DNA of 64,000 bases from Prochlorococcus marinus str. MIT 0917 (lineage in GTDB: Bacteria > Cyanobacteriota > Cyanobacteriia > PCC-6307 > Cyanobiaceae), in NCBI RefSeq assembly GCF_027359575.1, contig NZ_CP114784.1, positions 655,819-719,818 on the forward strand, given 5' to 3'. Positions 15,708 through 24,954 of this stretch are shown piece by piece. The notes below the pieces were generated by a model. That model searched no databases. It was not told where the DNA came from and saw nothing but the letters and a program-made list of their open reading frames with translations. Position numbers and translations under genes: made by a program. Position 1 is the stretch's first letter. Each line of letters opens with the position of its first letter.

Positions 15708-17360
15708 TTATAAGAATTGTAAGTTTTTATATTTTTCATGCTTTACTAAAATATCAATAGCAGGCTGTAGCATCTCCCGATAGTTTTTCCACCCTCCTAT
15801 AGATTTTGAATTAATTGGTGAGCGAACTTGAATGTTACTAGCTGTTAGAACTGATCGTTTATTGAGCTGAGGTGATAAATAACAATCTTTCCATTCCCAA
15901 TCCAACCATTTAATTAAAGATTTAATTTCACCAATAGGATCTTTAACCAAAAGATCATAATTAAGATCATATATTTTTGATCTATACTTCTTTTTATATT
16001 CACCCATAACATGATCATGAAGTAAATAAAGCTTCGCGCAATCAACTAAAGAAGATGAATAATCATTCCCTCTTGCAAAATTACTCCTATAAATAGAAAG
16101 AATATTATCCAATGGATTTCTATAGCAATGGATAACTCTCGAACTACTTAAATAATTAACAATAATTCCAGTATAAATATAATTATGTAAACATTTATTT
16201 GTTGTTATAAATCGTGAATTATTAATTTCTAGTATATTTTTATTATATATGTCTTCTAATGAACAATTAATATTATCTTTTTGTAAATTCATCCATTCAA
16301 GATAGGAATCCTCAAAAATATTTATTTCTCCTAAATCGAGAACTTCTTTGTTAATACTTAATATAGATTCCAGCAATGTAGAACCACTTCGCGTCATGCC
16401 GACAATAAAAATATTAGCCAATAGATTATTAGATTCTAATTTTTGAATTTCATTTTTATTTAATAGCTTATATGAATACTTACTTAACTTATCAAATTCA
16501 TAAGGTCTAATTTTAAATTTAATATTATTCGCTAATTTTAGATATTTTGCACTTTCTCTAAATTTATTTCTACGGTGCAAGATATTAGATCTTGCAAAAT
16601 ATATATCAACCAATTCTTCTTGTTTAGTACTATATAGTATTTCATCAGAAAAAATATTTTCTTCAATTTCTTTATTTCCTATTGATCCAAATCTACTTAA
16701 GACATAATAAGCTTTAATAAAATTTGGTTTAAGCTTAATTGCTTTAATTAAATATTCCTTCGCTTCATAAAACTTTCCAAGGTGCACCAATACCTCTCCT
16801 AAATTATAATAATACTCTGAAACATTAGAGTTTAATTCTATTGATTTTCTCAGACTAGATTCTGCCTGACTAAATTTATAAAGATCGCTCTGTATTCCAC
16901 CCAGATTTGAATATGCATCTGCAAATACTGGATTAAATTTAATGGCAATAGTAGTATAGAATTCAGCCTCTCTAAATTTATTTTGATCTTTCAATATTCC
17001 TCCAAGATTATAATTATAATCTGATGATTCAGGCTTTATTAGAAGTGCTTTTCTCATAAAGGCTTCGGCCTCTTCTAATTTCCCAAGGTCTTTTAAGATA
17101 ACGCCATAGTTAGAAAAAACTCTGTGATCCTTAAAACCTTGATCTAGAAAGTCTTGATAATATTTGGCTGCTTCTGAAATATTTCCTTGAGAATGATACC
17201 TAAATGCTTTATTTATGATTTCATTCTGATAATATATAGAAAAATTATCAGTAGTAATAAATAAATTTTCTTTAACTTCTCTTAATTCATGAGGGACAGT
17301 AAATATAGATACCTGCGCGGTATTATGTTTTACTTTCTTTCTTTTATGAAGACTACACAT
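15708..17360 (-). CDS. TPR protein with C-terminal sulfotransferase domain
   Basis: 550 residues. The N-terminal module (YHSQGNISEAAKYYQDFLDQGFKDHRVFSNYG) is shared with the other three large TPR proteins. About five TPRs follow (to about 230). From about 315 there is a sulfotransferase domain: IFIVGMTRSGSTLLESIL is the PAPS 5'-phosphosulfate loop and VIHCYRNPLDNILSIYRSNF carries the 3'-phosphate-binding Arg/Ser pattern. It probably transfers sulfate from PAPS to an unknown acceptor such as a polysaccharide or a tyrosine. Its first 20 residues (MCSLHKRKKVKHNT) match the GT9-type paralogue at 24801, so the two differ mainly in the catalytic end. Confidence 0.88.
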   Translation of the reverse strand: MCSLHKRKKVKHNTAQVSIFTVPHELREVKENLFITTDNFSIYYQNEIINKAFRYHSQGNISEAAKYYQDFLDQGFKDHRVFSNYGVILKDLGKLEEAEAFMRKALLIKPESSDYNYNLGGILKDQNKFREAEFYTTIAIKFNPVFADAYSNLGGIQSDLYKFSQAESSLRKSIELNSNVSEYYYNLGEVLVHLGKFYEAKEYLIKAIKLKPNFIKAYYVLSRFGSIGNKEIEENIFSDEILYSTKQEELVDIYFARSNILHRRNKFRESAKYLKLANNIKFKIRPYEFDKLSKYSYKLLNKNEIQKLESNNLLANIFIVGMTRSGSTLLESILSINKEVLDLGEINIFEDSYLEWMNLQKDNINCSLEDIYNKNILEINNSRFITTNKCLHNYIYTGIIVNYLSSSRVIHCYRNPLDNILSIYRSNFARGNDYSSSLVDCAKLYLLHDHVMGEYKKKYRSKIYDLNYDLLVKDPIGEIKSLIKWLDWEWKDCYLSPQLNKRSVLTASNIQVRSPINSKSIGGWKNYREMLQPAIDILVKHEKYKNLQFL

Positions 17361-17459
17361 CTTTAATTTTAAAACTTATTAAGCCATTCAGACAGATTAT
17401 AAGTACTTTAGAGCATACGCCTTCATTAGATTAAAAAATTAAAGAAATAAGCTTAGATC

Positions 17460-17672
17460 TAAAAATTCAGATAACTTTAAGAGATTGTAATAGGATATTT
17501 AATTGAGTTCAAGAGTTAGAACAGCGCCTCTTACAACCTTTGCGAAAACCTGCAATGAATGGACGCCTATACATTAGATAAAAGCACATAACATCTATTT
17601 ATAATATTTAATACGAGAAAGTCGCGGATAGACGGAAGTTAGATCAGCCTCAAAAAATAATTAATTAAAAAC
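17460..17672. repeat. Dispersed island repeat, copy A (degenerate)
   Basis: Carries the flanking GTTAGAAC motif (near 17515), CGAAAACC, CTATACATTAGATAAAAGC (compare CTATACGTTGAATAAAACT of the intact copies) and the right-hand CGCGGATAGACGGAAGTTAGA segment. The upstream part (TAGGATATTTAATTGAGTTC) also resembles the region left of copy F. It lies upstream of the TPR-sulfotransferase gene. Confidence 0.6.
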
Positions 17673-17702
17673 ATATTAATTATTTAACTACTAAAGATAA
17701 TT

Positions 17703-19805
17703 CTAATTCAAATTTTGATAATCATTAGAAACCCAAAACTGATACAAACCAGCGAAAGTATCAGCATAAATCTCCTCAAATCGTGCCCAGTTTTGTAAAT
17801 TAGTTTGAGTTTTATCTTCTGGAAAATTATTATTATAAATGCTTTTAATAGTATGCGGCAAGACGAAACCAAGAAACTTTAATTTATTAGAGCTTATAGT
17901 CTCATTTAGTTTTGGGATTGTGAATCTATGTTCTTGTGAATGGAAGCAAAGGTCACGGCAGGAAGAAAGTGTATAAAAATCAGGACTCTCAATTAAAGAG
18001 TTAAGTTCTTTTACTTTTTCTGAAAAGACAATCGATCTAAAATTACGAATGTCATTTATATTGGGTTTAAGTTGTTTTAATTGAATATAATTTCTTGCTT
18101 TTATAATATTTGATCTTGCTAATTCACTATATAAACCTAATTTAAGCAAGCCATTATATTTTAATACTCCTAATAAAGCTTTTAATCCCTCTAAAGGTTC
18201 TTTCATATGATGAAGCACGCCGGTACATATAATAATGTCAAATTTTTTTTGCAATAAGCTAACCTCTAAGATATCCATTTGAATGAAATCAACATTATTA
18301 ATGTTAAGTTCATTTATTCTTCGTTGAGCAAAGCTAAGTGATGCCATACTTAAATCTATTGCTATTATTTCACAACCTTTATATTTTTGTGCATATAAAG
18401 TCTGATAGCCTGTGCCACAGCCAGCTATTAAAACTTGAACCTTCTCAGATTTAAATTTAGAATTAATTGAATTTGGTTTTATTTCATTATTGACTATTTG
18501 AATAGGAAGCAACTTTTGTTCCTTAGAAGGATTACCATACCTCCACCTAGGATATGGATTCTCCTCATATTGTGATTTTACTTTAATTGAAATTTTATCT
18601 TTTATCGAACCTAATTTTAAGATATTTTTAGATATGTCAATCTCTTCTTTAGGTTCTAATAACTGCAACTTGACTAGATTATTAAAATTCAAATCAGAAG
18701 TTTTGATAAACTTTATTTCAGGAATCTTATCAATAAGTTTATAAAGTGGATAATAACAAGCTAAAATAGCAATATTTACTTCATTCAACTCTTTATTTTT
18801 GCACATTTTAATAATATTATCTATAGAAATATAATCATAATTATTCAATGAAAAAACATATTCATTTATAAAACATTGCTCCGCTAGAGAAATAATAAAA
18901 TTAAATGTTGAATAATCAATTTCTTTCCTTTTTATAGCTATTACTTGAGAAATTTTATTTCTAATAATTGTTAATAGCTTTTCCCATTTAAAATCTCTTA
19001 GAGGAATCTTTTTCATTACATTAATTAATAAATCATCTTCAATTAATTCTTGAAATATTTTTTCATTGTATTCTTCTGATTCCAGTAATTTAATATAAAA
19101 TGATAATTTATTTTCATATATTTTTTTGAATGCTTCAAGTAAATCACTATGAAAAATATCATCCCTTTTAATTAAAATTATTAATATAGATTTTAATTTA
19201 TTGATATCAAGTTCTGACAGAATTGATTGTTTTATAAAAGTTGTTATTGATGAATATAACTTATGATCTTTTGGATTTAATTTAATAGCTTTCAAATAAA
19301 AATCAAATGCCTCCTTATTTTTACCAAGATCTTTTAATATATTCCCCATACACAAATATGAATCTGAGAAATTAGGATTTAGTTCAATAAATTTTTGCAT
19401 AAATATTTCTGCTTCTAAAAGTTTCCCTAGATCCCTCGATATATTTCCAAGAATAAAATAGTTATTGATGAATTCAGGATAAGTCTCAATAGATTTACGG
19501 ATCAATTTTTCTGCTTTTGTTAAATCACCTGAAGTAGCAAGTATTATTCCAAAATTAGAAAAAATTATTGGATCCGAAAATCCTAAGTCTATAAAATTTT
19601 GATAATATTTTGCTGCTTCCAGCAAGTTTCCTTGTGAATGCAAAGTTAATGCTTGTTTAATTATTTCTTCTTTAGAAATTTGCCGTTGGTTTTTAGTCGG
19701 AATCGTAATACTCTCTTTAATTTCTCCTAAACTTAATGGAACTGGGAATGTTTTTATTTCAGTGAGTTTTTTGTTCTCCTGTTCTTGATCACCTATAGTC
19801 TCCAT
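17703..19805 (-). CDS. TPR protein with C-terminal SAM-dependent methyltransferase domain
   Basis: 700 residues. The N-terminal module (EEIIKQALTLHSQGNLLEAAKYYQNFIDLGF) is common to the island proteins. Four TPRs follow (to about 190), then a helical region of unknown role, then QYEENPYPRWRYG, and a class I methyltransferase domain: VLIAGCGTGYQTLYA (motif I), IIAIDLSMASL (acidic end of strand 2), FDIIICTGVLHHMKEP (motif IV). Proteins of this plan methylate small molecules or glycans; the acceptor is unknown. C-terminal residues WARFEEIYADTF complete the family pattern. It is transcribed with the same orientation as the other TPR genes but with 340 bases between them. Confidence 0.87.
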   Translation of the reverse strand: METIGDQEQENKKLTEIKTFPVPLSLGEIKESITIPTKNQRQISKEEIIKQALTLHSQGNLLEAAKYYQNFIDLGFSDPIIFSNFGIILATSGDLTKAEKLIRKSIETYPEFINNYFILGNISRDLGKLLEAEIFMQKFIELNPNFSDSYLCMGNILKDLGKNKEAFDFYLKAIKLNPKDHKLYSSITTFIKQSILSELDINKLKSILIILIKRDDIFHSDLLEAFKKIYENKLSFYIKLLESEEYNEKIFQELIEDDLLINVMKKIPLRDFKWEKLLTIIRNKISQVIAIKRKEIDYSTFNFIISLAEQCFINEYVFSLNNYDYISIDNIIKMCKNKELNEVNIAILACYYPLYKLIDKIPEIKFIKTSDLNFNNLVKLQLLEPKEEIDISKNILKLGSIKDKISIKVKSQYEENPYPRWRYGNPSKEQKLLPIQIVNNEIKPNSINSKFKSEKVQVLIAGCGTGYQTLYAQKYKGCEIIAIDLSMASLSFAQRRINELNINNVDFIQMDILEVSLLQKKFDIIICTGVLHHMKEPLEGLKALLGVLKYNGLLKLGLYSELARSNIIKARNYIQLKQLKPNINDIRNFRSIVFSEKVKELNSLIESPDFYTLSSCRDLCFHSQEHRFTIPKLNETISSNKLKFLGFVLPHTIKSIYNNNFPEDKTQTNLQNWARFEEIYADTFAGLYQFWVSNDYQNLN

Positions 19806-19998
19806 ATATAAATAATAAAACTTAATTATATAATGTACTTTGTCAATAAGGCTTTAATACGACTGTGAATAAATGAAAAAAACGCCTGAAATCTATTTCC
19901 TAAGCTGGATTATAGAATAGATATTTACTGATGGAGTCTAAGAAGTTAGAACAACTTAAGCAGAACAAGGAACTTGCCGCTAACCTATCCATCTTTAG

Positions 19999-20568
19999 TC
20001 ATACAAGATTTCTAACTTCCACAGCATTTAAAAAAGCTTCATTTAATGGCTCTAAAGAGCTTTTAGTCCATTCAGATAGAGCACTTCTCATTCCACAAGA
20101 CCCATTCCTATATGCATCTGTCATTTCTGCACCTGTCAATTCATGATTTCCCGAGAGGATGGCAAAGACTAGTTCAGGTTGACTCTCATAATTAGCAAGA
20201 CAAGTAGTTAATTCTGCGAAAGCATCTTTCAAAGATATTTTCTTTTCTATCCGATATAAATCAAACAATTCTCTAGCAACCTCACCATATTTCTTTGCTC
20301 CACTATTAGAAAAAATAGCATTACTTTGGGTCGAATTTTCTTCTTTATCAGAATGGAAATTATCTTTTAAATTAAGCAGTTCTTCTATTCTTAAGAGTCT
20401 CTGTTCAAGGATATCAATATCACTTGATGCTTGAATAGAACCTTGTTTTAACAGCTCAGTAACAAAAGCTGTTAGTGTTTTTCCACTCTTTATTGCCTTA
20501 GCCTTCAATTCAAGCAGGAGTTGCGGATCAATCTTGATATTCAGCTGAGACTTGTCTTCACTCTTCAT
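19999..20568 (-). CDS. Ribbon-helix-helix-like protein (paralogue 2)
   Basis: 189 residues. SQLNIKIDPQLLLELKAKAI followed by KSGKTLTAFVTELLKQG is a good ribbon-helix-helix DNA-binding module (beta strand, then two helices). DIDILEQRLLRIEELLN is a short coiled coil. The C-terminal domain (about 90-189, ending in NHELTGAEMTDAYRNGSCGM, RSALSEWTKSSLEPL) is shared with the 10327 protein but unrecognised. It is probably a dimeric regulator. Its location among the repeats with GTTAGAA arrays makes it a candidate binder of those arrays, which is inference only. Confidence 0.65.
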   Translation of the reverse strand: MKSEDKSQLNIKIDPQLLLELKAKAIKSGKTLTAFVTELLKQGSIQASSDIDILEQRLLRIEELLNLKDNFHSDKEENSTQSNAIFSNSGAKKYGEVARELFDLYRIEKKISLKDAFAELTTCLANYESQPELVFAILSGNHELTGAEMTDAYRNGSCGMRSALSEWTKSSLEPLNEAFLNAVEVRNLV

Positions 20569-21113
20569 CTTTTTTTATATATTTTCTAGTATATATATTC
20601 TCCATAAAAATCAACTACTTCCAGCAAGGATTAAATCATTTTCTATCATTTATCTATTAAGGAATTAGCCAACAAAACGTGCGTAGAAGTTAGACAAGCC
20701 TCTATTGAGAAAGCTGAAAACCATTTGGATTAAAAATCTGCTATGCGTTGAATAAAAATTCCTTAGCGTCCAGTCATCCCAACCGATTACAAGCATTTAT
20801 TAAGGTTAGACGTAAGTTAGGAGCGCAGAACGAAGCTAGGACAGACAAACAACGAGAGAAATCTAGCCAAACGATAAACCCAATTAAAATTCGTATACCT
20901 ATTTGCTTTTCATTCCCAGCACCCAGAAATAGAAACAGAAGCTAATGAATTTAGACATTTATCGATAGCACCTACAGAGATAAGTGAGTAAATATATGCA
21001 CTCTCATAAATATCCATCACGAAGAGATTATCAAACACCAAATCTAATGCTCAATACAACATAAAAATGTTGCATATGTTTCATCGATAGATGTCATCTT
21101 AATACATTGGATA
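20569..21113. other. Non-coding region with repeat copy C
   Basis: 545 bases upstream of the ribbon-helix-helix-like gene on one side and of small ORFs on the other. It holds copy C of the dispersed repeat; nothing else recognised. A 65-residue open frame inside it (20748-20945) is formed by the repeat and is not taken as a gene. Confidence 0.55.
20685..20845. repeat. Dispersed island repeat, copy C
   Basis: Matches the family over its whole length: GAAGTTAGAC on the left, GCTGAAAACC, CTATGCGTTGAATAAAAATT at the core, CGTCCAGTCATCCCAA, and GGTTAGACGTAAGTTAGGAG on the right. The left arm of the central palindrome is decayed (CCATTTGGATT), the right arm is kept. Confidence 0.8.
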
Positions 21114-21179
21114 GTGATAATTGCTTTGCAAGTTTTTTCTTTTTTGATTATCAATAATATTATATCTTCGACTTCCTCT

Positions 21180-21446
21180 ATGAATAATCTTAATCAATTC
21201 AAAGAAATGATAAAAGATTTAAAAAGTGAAGTTTTATCAGAGATATGCGAGCAATTCTTATTTGATCATGAAGGAGCAATGAGAGTATTATCAGATTATT
21301 GTAATAACTTTGGAATGAATATTGATGATTCAGAAATTAAAGATTATATGTCAGCCATGCATTTATCAGGTGACTTTGATAATGTTGTATGTTTCGGAAT
21401 AGAGCTTTCAGAGAATCAATTATATAAAAAATTTCATCCAAGCTAG
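21180..21446 (+). CDS. Hypothetical protein, possibly Nif11-like
   Basis: 88 residues from ATG 21180 (GTG 21114 would add a hydrophobic N terminus). Helical, acidic: MNNLNQFKEMIKDLKSEVLS, RVLSDYCNNFGMNIDDSEI. The short helices with a GMNID turn are faintly reminiscent of Nif11-type leader domains, but this is weak. It ends two bases before the next ORF, so the two probably form an operon. Confidence 0.5.
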   Translation: MNNLNQFKEMIKDLKSEVLSEICEQFLFDHEGAMRVLSDYCNNFGMNIDDSEIKDYMSAMHLSGDFDNVVCFGIELSENQLYKKFHPS

Positions 21447-21448
21447 TT

Positions 21449-21766
21449 ATGTTTTTACACTCAGAAGAGCTAAAAATATTTTATATTAAAATTCAATATT
21501 TTAGTACTAACAAGCTGCATGAATTAGAATATTATCTTAGAGATAATAATACATACCCTATATATAATCAGATGCATGAAATTGTCGAAATATTACTAAT
21601 TAATCGAGGTAACTACAATTTCCTACATCAAAGAATTGAAGAAATTAATTACCTTGATAAATGCTTGTCTCTATCAAATCCCTTTGGTCGATTTAGCGCA
21701 AGATTAATAGGTTATATGTGTAAGTTTATAGATAAGAAAAAGATTACTTGCATATGTATTGATTAA
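21449..21766 (+). CDS. Hypothetical protein
   Basis: 105 residues, no recognised family. Predicted mostly helical with aromatic-rich stretches (FYIKIQYFSTNKLHELEYYL) and a C-terminal basic/cysteine patch (KKKITCICID). It starts two bases after the previous ORF stop, suggesting translational coupling. Base composition is as AT-rich as the island. Confidence 0.5.
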   Translation: MFLHSEELKIFYIKIQYFSTNKLHELEYYLRDNNTYPIYNQMHEIVEILLINRGNYNFLHQRIEEINYLDKCLSLSNPFGRFSARLIGYMCKFIDKKKITCICID

Positions 21767-22246
21767 CAGTAAGACTGCACTCTCTTCATGTCTTAATGTC
21801 TCAGAAATCAACTATGAATCCGTTGCCAACTAATGATATTTTATCTAAAAAGTTAGAATAAAGTTAGAATAGTGTATAATCAAAGAAGCCGAGATCGACT
21901 GGCATAACTGAACTTCTAGACGTTAAATAAAAACTCCTATATATCAAGTGATAGCAACGTATTTAAGTGATAATTTTAGGTTAGGCCAATACAACAAAAA
22001 GTTAGACCATTTTTGAGACATGTTGAGTCTCTCATGAAGCTATTACTCTTGAATAATGCAAGAAATCAAAAGTTAAATGGAACATCACTAACGACAAGAA
22101 GTCTTTGATTAACAGTCACAAGAATTGAGTAATTCACTCCATTCACTTGAAATGGTATCAACCGCTACACTTTTAGTACGTTCGTTTCCTCTCTGGAAAT
22201 GCATGTTAGGCAACAAGGTACGGGGTTGTCTTTACTGAGAAACGTT
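21767..22246. other. Non-coding region with repeat copy D
   Basis: 480 bases. Contains the degenerate repeat copy D; otherwise nothing recognised. Confidence 0.45.
21850..22005. repeat. Dispersed island repeat, copy D (degenerate)
   Basis: Left flank AAGTTAGAATAAAGTTAGAATAG has two GTTAGAA units 11 bases apart, as in intact copies. Then CTGGCATAACTGAACTTCTAGACGTTAAATAAAAACTCC corresponds to the palindrome and core, followed by a decayed right half with GGTTAGGCC. Confidence 0.6.
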
Positions 22247-22528
22247 ATGAATCACCTTCCTCTGATAAGAAAAAGTCTCTGCAAAAAGGAATTACTTCAT
22301 CAAGCAGAATTGGTTTTAGCTTCTAAGCCAAGTCATGCAAATTCATCAGAATTAAATCTACGTTTAGTAGAAGAAAACACCAAAAAGAAAAGACTGCATC
22401 AAGCAGAATTGTATATAGCTTCTAGGTCTGCTCGAAGTACTTCTGCGTTATTAAATAGTCATTTAGCAAGGAAAGCAGCTCATGCCAAGAGGGTGCATTT
22501 AGCACAAATTTCTTCAATGAAAAAATAA
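22247..22528 (+). CDS. Small basic protein with internal repeats, unknown
   Basis: 93 residues from MNHLPLIRKSLCKK (an upstream ATG at 22199 adds 16 residues). Very basic and helical. Three related segments occur: LLHQAELVLASKPSHANSSE, RLHQAELYIASRSARSTSA and KRVHLAQISS, so it is built from an imperfect repeat of about 35 residues. It ends 5 bases before a pair of overlapping hairpins. It could bind nucleic acid by charge; no family recognised. Confidence 0.5.
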   Translation: MNHLPLIRKSLCKKELLHQAELVLASKPSHANSSELNLRLVEENTKKKRLHQAELYIASRSARSTSALLNSHLARKAAHAKRVHLAQISSMKK

Positions 22529-22533
22529 ATCAT

Positions 22534-22597
22534 TAATCACTACTCTAGGTAGTGATTAGCTAAATATCTTGACATGGGTTACTAGATATTTAGCTAA
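22534..22597 (+). terminator. Two overlapping perfect hairpins
   Basis: Hairpin 1: 22534-22543 pairs with 22549-22558 (10 bp, loop TCTAG). Hairpin 2: 22556-22569 pairs with 22584-22597 (14 bp, 14-base loop). They share bases 22556-22558, so they cannot both form fully. They follow the small basic ORF and may terminate it or act as a switch. Confidence 0.6.
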
Positions 22598-22694
22598 TCT
22601 TGAATAACCAAAAAACATCAGAACTAAATTTTTTCGGTTAATACTGAACACTTAAACCAATCTATCTCAAAAAAAACAATTATTCGTCTCAAAA

Positions 22695-22866
22695 GGTTAG
22701 ACAAAATGGGCAGACCAAACCTTGGCCAAACCTCTGAGAACCCTTAGTATGACTAGCTTCTACACGTTGAATAAAACTTCATCACGTCCAGTCATGCCAA
22801 CTAATTACAGCGAAAAACCAGGGTTAGACGTAAGTTAGAACAGTAGAACGAAGTTGGAATAGTTTA
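22695..22866. repeat. Dispersed island repeat, copy E
   Basis: Nearly full copy: GGTTAGACA, CTGAGAACCCTTAGTATGAC, CTACACGTTGAATAAAACTT, CGTCCAGTCATGCCAA, then GGGTTAGACGTAAGTTAGAAC and GTAGAACGAAGTTGGAATAG. The palindrome arms TATGACT / AGTCATG differ from copy F by paired changes. Confidence 0.85.
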
Positions 22867-23004
22867 ACTCTAAGTATTTCAGAGAGAAATAAACTAAGGA
22901 AGAAGCCAATAATTTATTTGCGAATACTACTCTTCTTAAGAGTTTTTCTTTTGGAGATGAGACTAAAAATTTTGACATAATATTTCTTGAACATATAATT
23001 TTTT

Positions 23005-24801
23005 TCAGACGTCTTCTTTTAGTTGCTTTGATACTCTTACCATGACTTCACTCCAATTATTTCTCTCTTTTTGTCGGAATAGTCTCATGGAAGGATACCA
23101 AAAAGTACTATCACCATCTAAGCCCCAAGTCCAAAAAGGTATATCTTTTAAAAGTAACCACACCTTTTTACCCATTCCACCAGCCAAATGAGCAATAGAT
23201 GTATCACAAGTAATAATCAAATCACAGTTGTGAATAATGGCAGCATTATCAAGAAAATCCCAAGTCGAATCAATTTGCGGTTGGCATTCAACAAACTTAT
23301 TTTTAAACGAGCAATTATCTAATTGCTCTGTACCAAATCCTTTTTGTAGGGAAAGCAAAGTTATTTTATTTTGATCCAAAATTCCTGAGAAATTTTCTAA
23401 AGGAAATGATCTTCCTTGGTAAGTTTTTTCCATTTCAGGATTCCCTTGCCAATTAATACCAACAATTGGTCTTTTTTCTTGGGAAAGAATATTTTTCCAT
23501 TTCAGGTTCAGTTCATCTTTTGAAAAAATATATGGTTCTGAAATGATTGGATTTTTTGGATTAACGTTGAGATGTCTAGGTAAGGATAGTAGTGAAATCC
23601 ATTTCCCTTCTGAAACTTTCGTAGCTTGTTTTGCTGTAAGAGGATTTGGATCAATTCCAGAGGATTTGATCAATCTATGTAATTTTTCTTGCGCACAAAA
23701 AGAAATATCTATTCCTTTATTTCTTAAATAAGGTATATACCTCATATATTGAATGGTATCGCCTAATCCCTGTTCACTAATAACCAAGATTTTTGACCCT
23801 TTTTGTAAATTTTCATTATCAACTTTTTTGACTTTCGGAATTGCATAAAGTAATAAAGAATTGTTTAATTTATCTCTAAATTCATAATGCTTTAAACCTG
23901 ATTCATAATTTCCAGTTAATAGTTGGATTGATGCAAGATTAATGTGAGCCAATGCATAGTTAGGATCAAATTTAATAGCTTCTCGAGTAAAAATTTCTGC
24001 TTCATTTAATTTACCAAGTGCTTGTAATGTATTTCCAAGATTAGAAAGAGCCATTGAAAAATCGGGTTTTATATCTACAGCTTTTCGAGTGACTTCCTCA
24101 GCTTTTTCCAATTCACCAAGAGTTCTAAATAGACTTCCAAGGTTATTATAAGCTTCTGCAAAATCAGGCTTAAGTTTGATGGCTTTTCTAAAATATCTTT
24201 CAGCCTCATTGAATTTATCAAGATTTTTTAATATATTTCCAAGATTTGAATAGGCTTCTGCATAATCAGATTTTAATTTAATAGCTTTCCTTATTGAGAT
24301 CTCAGCTTCATTATATTTTTCAGATTTTTTTAATACGTTAGCAAGTTGAAAATAAAACTCTGCAAAATTTGGTTTTAATCTAATTGCTTCTCTTATAGAT
24401 TTTTCTGCTTGCCTAAAATTTCCAATAGATTCAAATAATGTTCCAAGATTATTATGACCCTCTGCAAAATCAGGTTTAATATTAATAGCTCTATGAAACA
24501 AAATTTTCGCTTCAGATAATTCCCCTAAGCTTTTCAGTATGATTCCATAATTAGAAAAAACTCTGTGGTCTTCAAAACCTTTATCAAGAAAGCATTGATA
24601 ATATTTTGCTGCTTCCAAAATATTTCCCTGAGAATGAAATTTAAATGCTTTATTTATTATTTCTTTCTGAGAATCTTGAGAAGGGAACTCAGTATTAATA
24701 GATATATTTTCTTTAACTTCTCTCAAGGCAAGAGGAATAGTAAATGTATGTAAATTAGTGGAATTATGTTTTACCTGCTTTTTTTTATGAAAACTTTCCA
24801 T
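23005..24801 (-). CDS. TPR protein with C-terminal GT9-like glycosyltransferase domain
   Basis: 598 residues. It starts MESFHKKKQVKHN, matching the TPR-sulfotransferase protein at 15708, but ends with the GT9-like domain of the 13352 gene (ISEQGLGDTIQYMRYIPYL, GINWQGNPEMEKTYQGRSFP, CDTSIAHLAGGMGKKVWLLL, WYPSMRLFRQKERNNW). In between are about seven TPRs. The C-terminal 330 residues are far more alike between the two GT9-type genes than the TPR parts are, so the gene looks mosaic. Probably a cytoplasmic glycosyltransferase with a TPR scaffold for its acceptor. No signal peptide seen. Confidence 0.88.
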   Translation of the reverse strand: MESFHKKKQVKHNSTNLHTFTIPLALREVKENISINTEFPSQDSQKEIINKAFKFHSQGNILEAAKYYQCFLDKGFEDHRVFSNYGIILKSLGELSEAKILFHRAINIKPDFAEGHNNLGTLFESIGNFRQAEKSIREAIRLKPNFAEFYFQLANVLKKSEKYNEAEISIRKAIKLKSDYAEAYSNLGNILKNLDKFNEAERYFRKAIKLKPDFAEAYNNLGSLFRTLGELEKAEEVTRKAVDIKPDFSMALSNLGNTLQALGKLNEAEIFTREAIKFDPNYALAHINLASIQLLTGNYESGLKHYEFRDKLNNSLLLYAIPKVKKVDNENLQKGSKILVISEQGLGDTIQYMRYIPYLRNKGIDISFCAQEKLHRLIKSSGIDPNPLTAKQATKVSEGKWISLLSLPRHLNVNPKNPIISEPYIFSKDELNLKWKNILSQEKRPIVGINWQGNPEMEKTYQGRSFPLENFSGILDQNKITLLSLQKGFGTEQLDNCSFKNKFVECQPQIDSTWDFLDNAAIIHNCDLIITCDTSIAHLAGGMGKKVWLLLKDIPFWTWGLDGDSTFWYPSMRLFRQKERNNWSEVMVRVSKQLKEDV

Positions 24802-24954
24802 CTTTAGCTTTAAAACTTATGAAGCCATTAAGAAAAACTTTAATTACATTAAAGCATCTACTCTTATTTAGATTCAACAACTAAAAAAGTTAGCTTAAAA
24901 AAAACTGAAATAGCTTTAAAAAGTTGAAATAGGGTATTTATTTAATTTTGTTCA

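Noticed and set aside
19931..20146. 71-residue plus-strand frame
   Set aside because: Largely antisense to the ribbon-helix-helix-like gene and partly repeat-derived sequence.
20748..20945. 65-residue plus-strand frame
   Set aside because: Consists of dispersed repeat copy C; the equivalent frame is not open in other copies.
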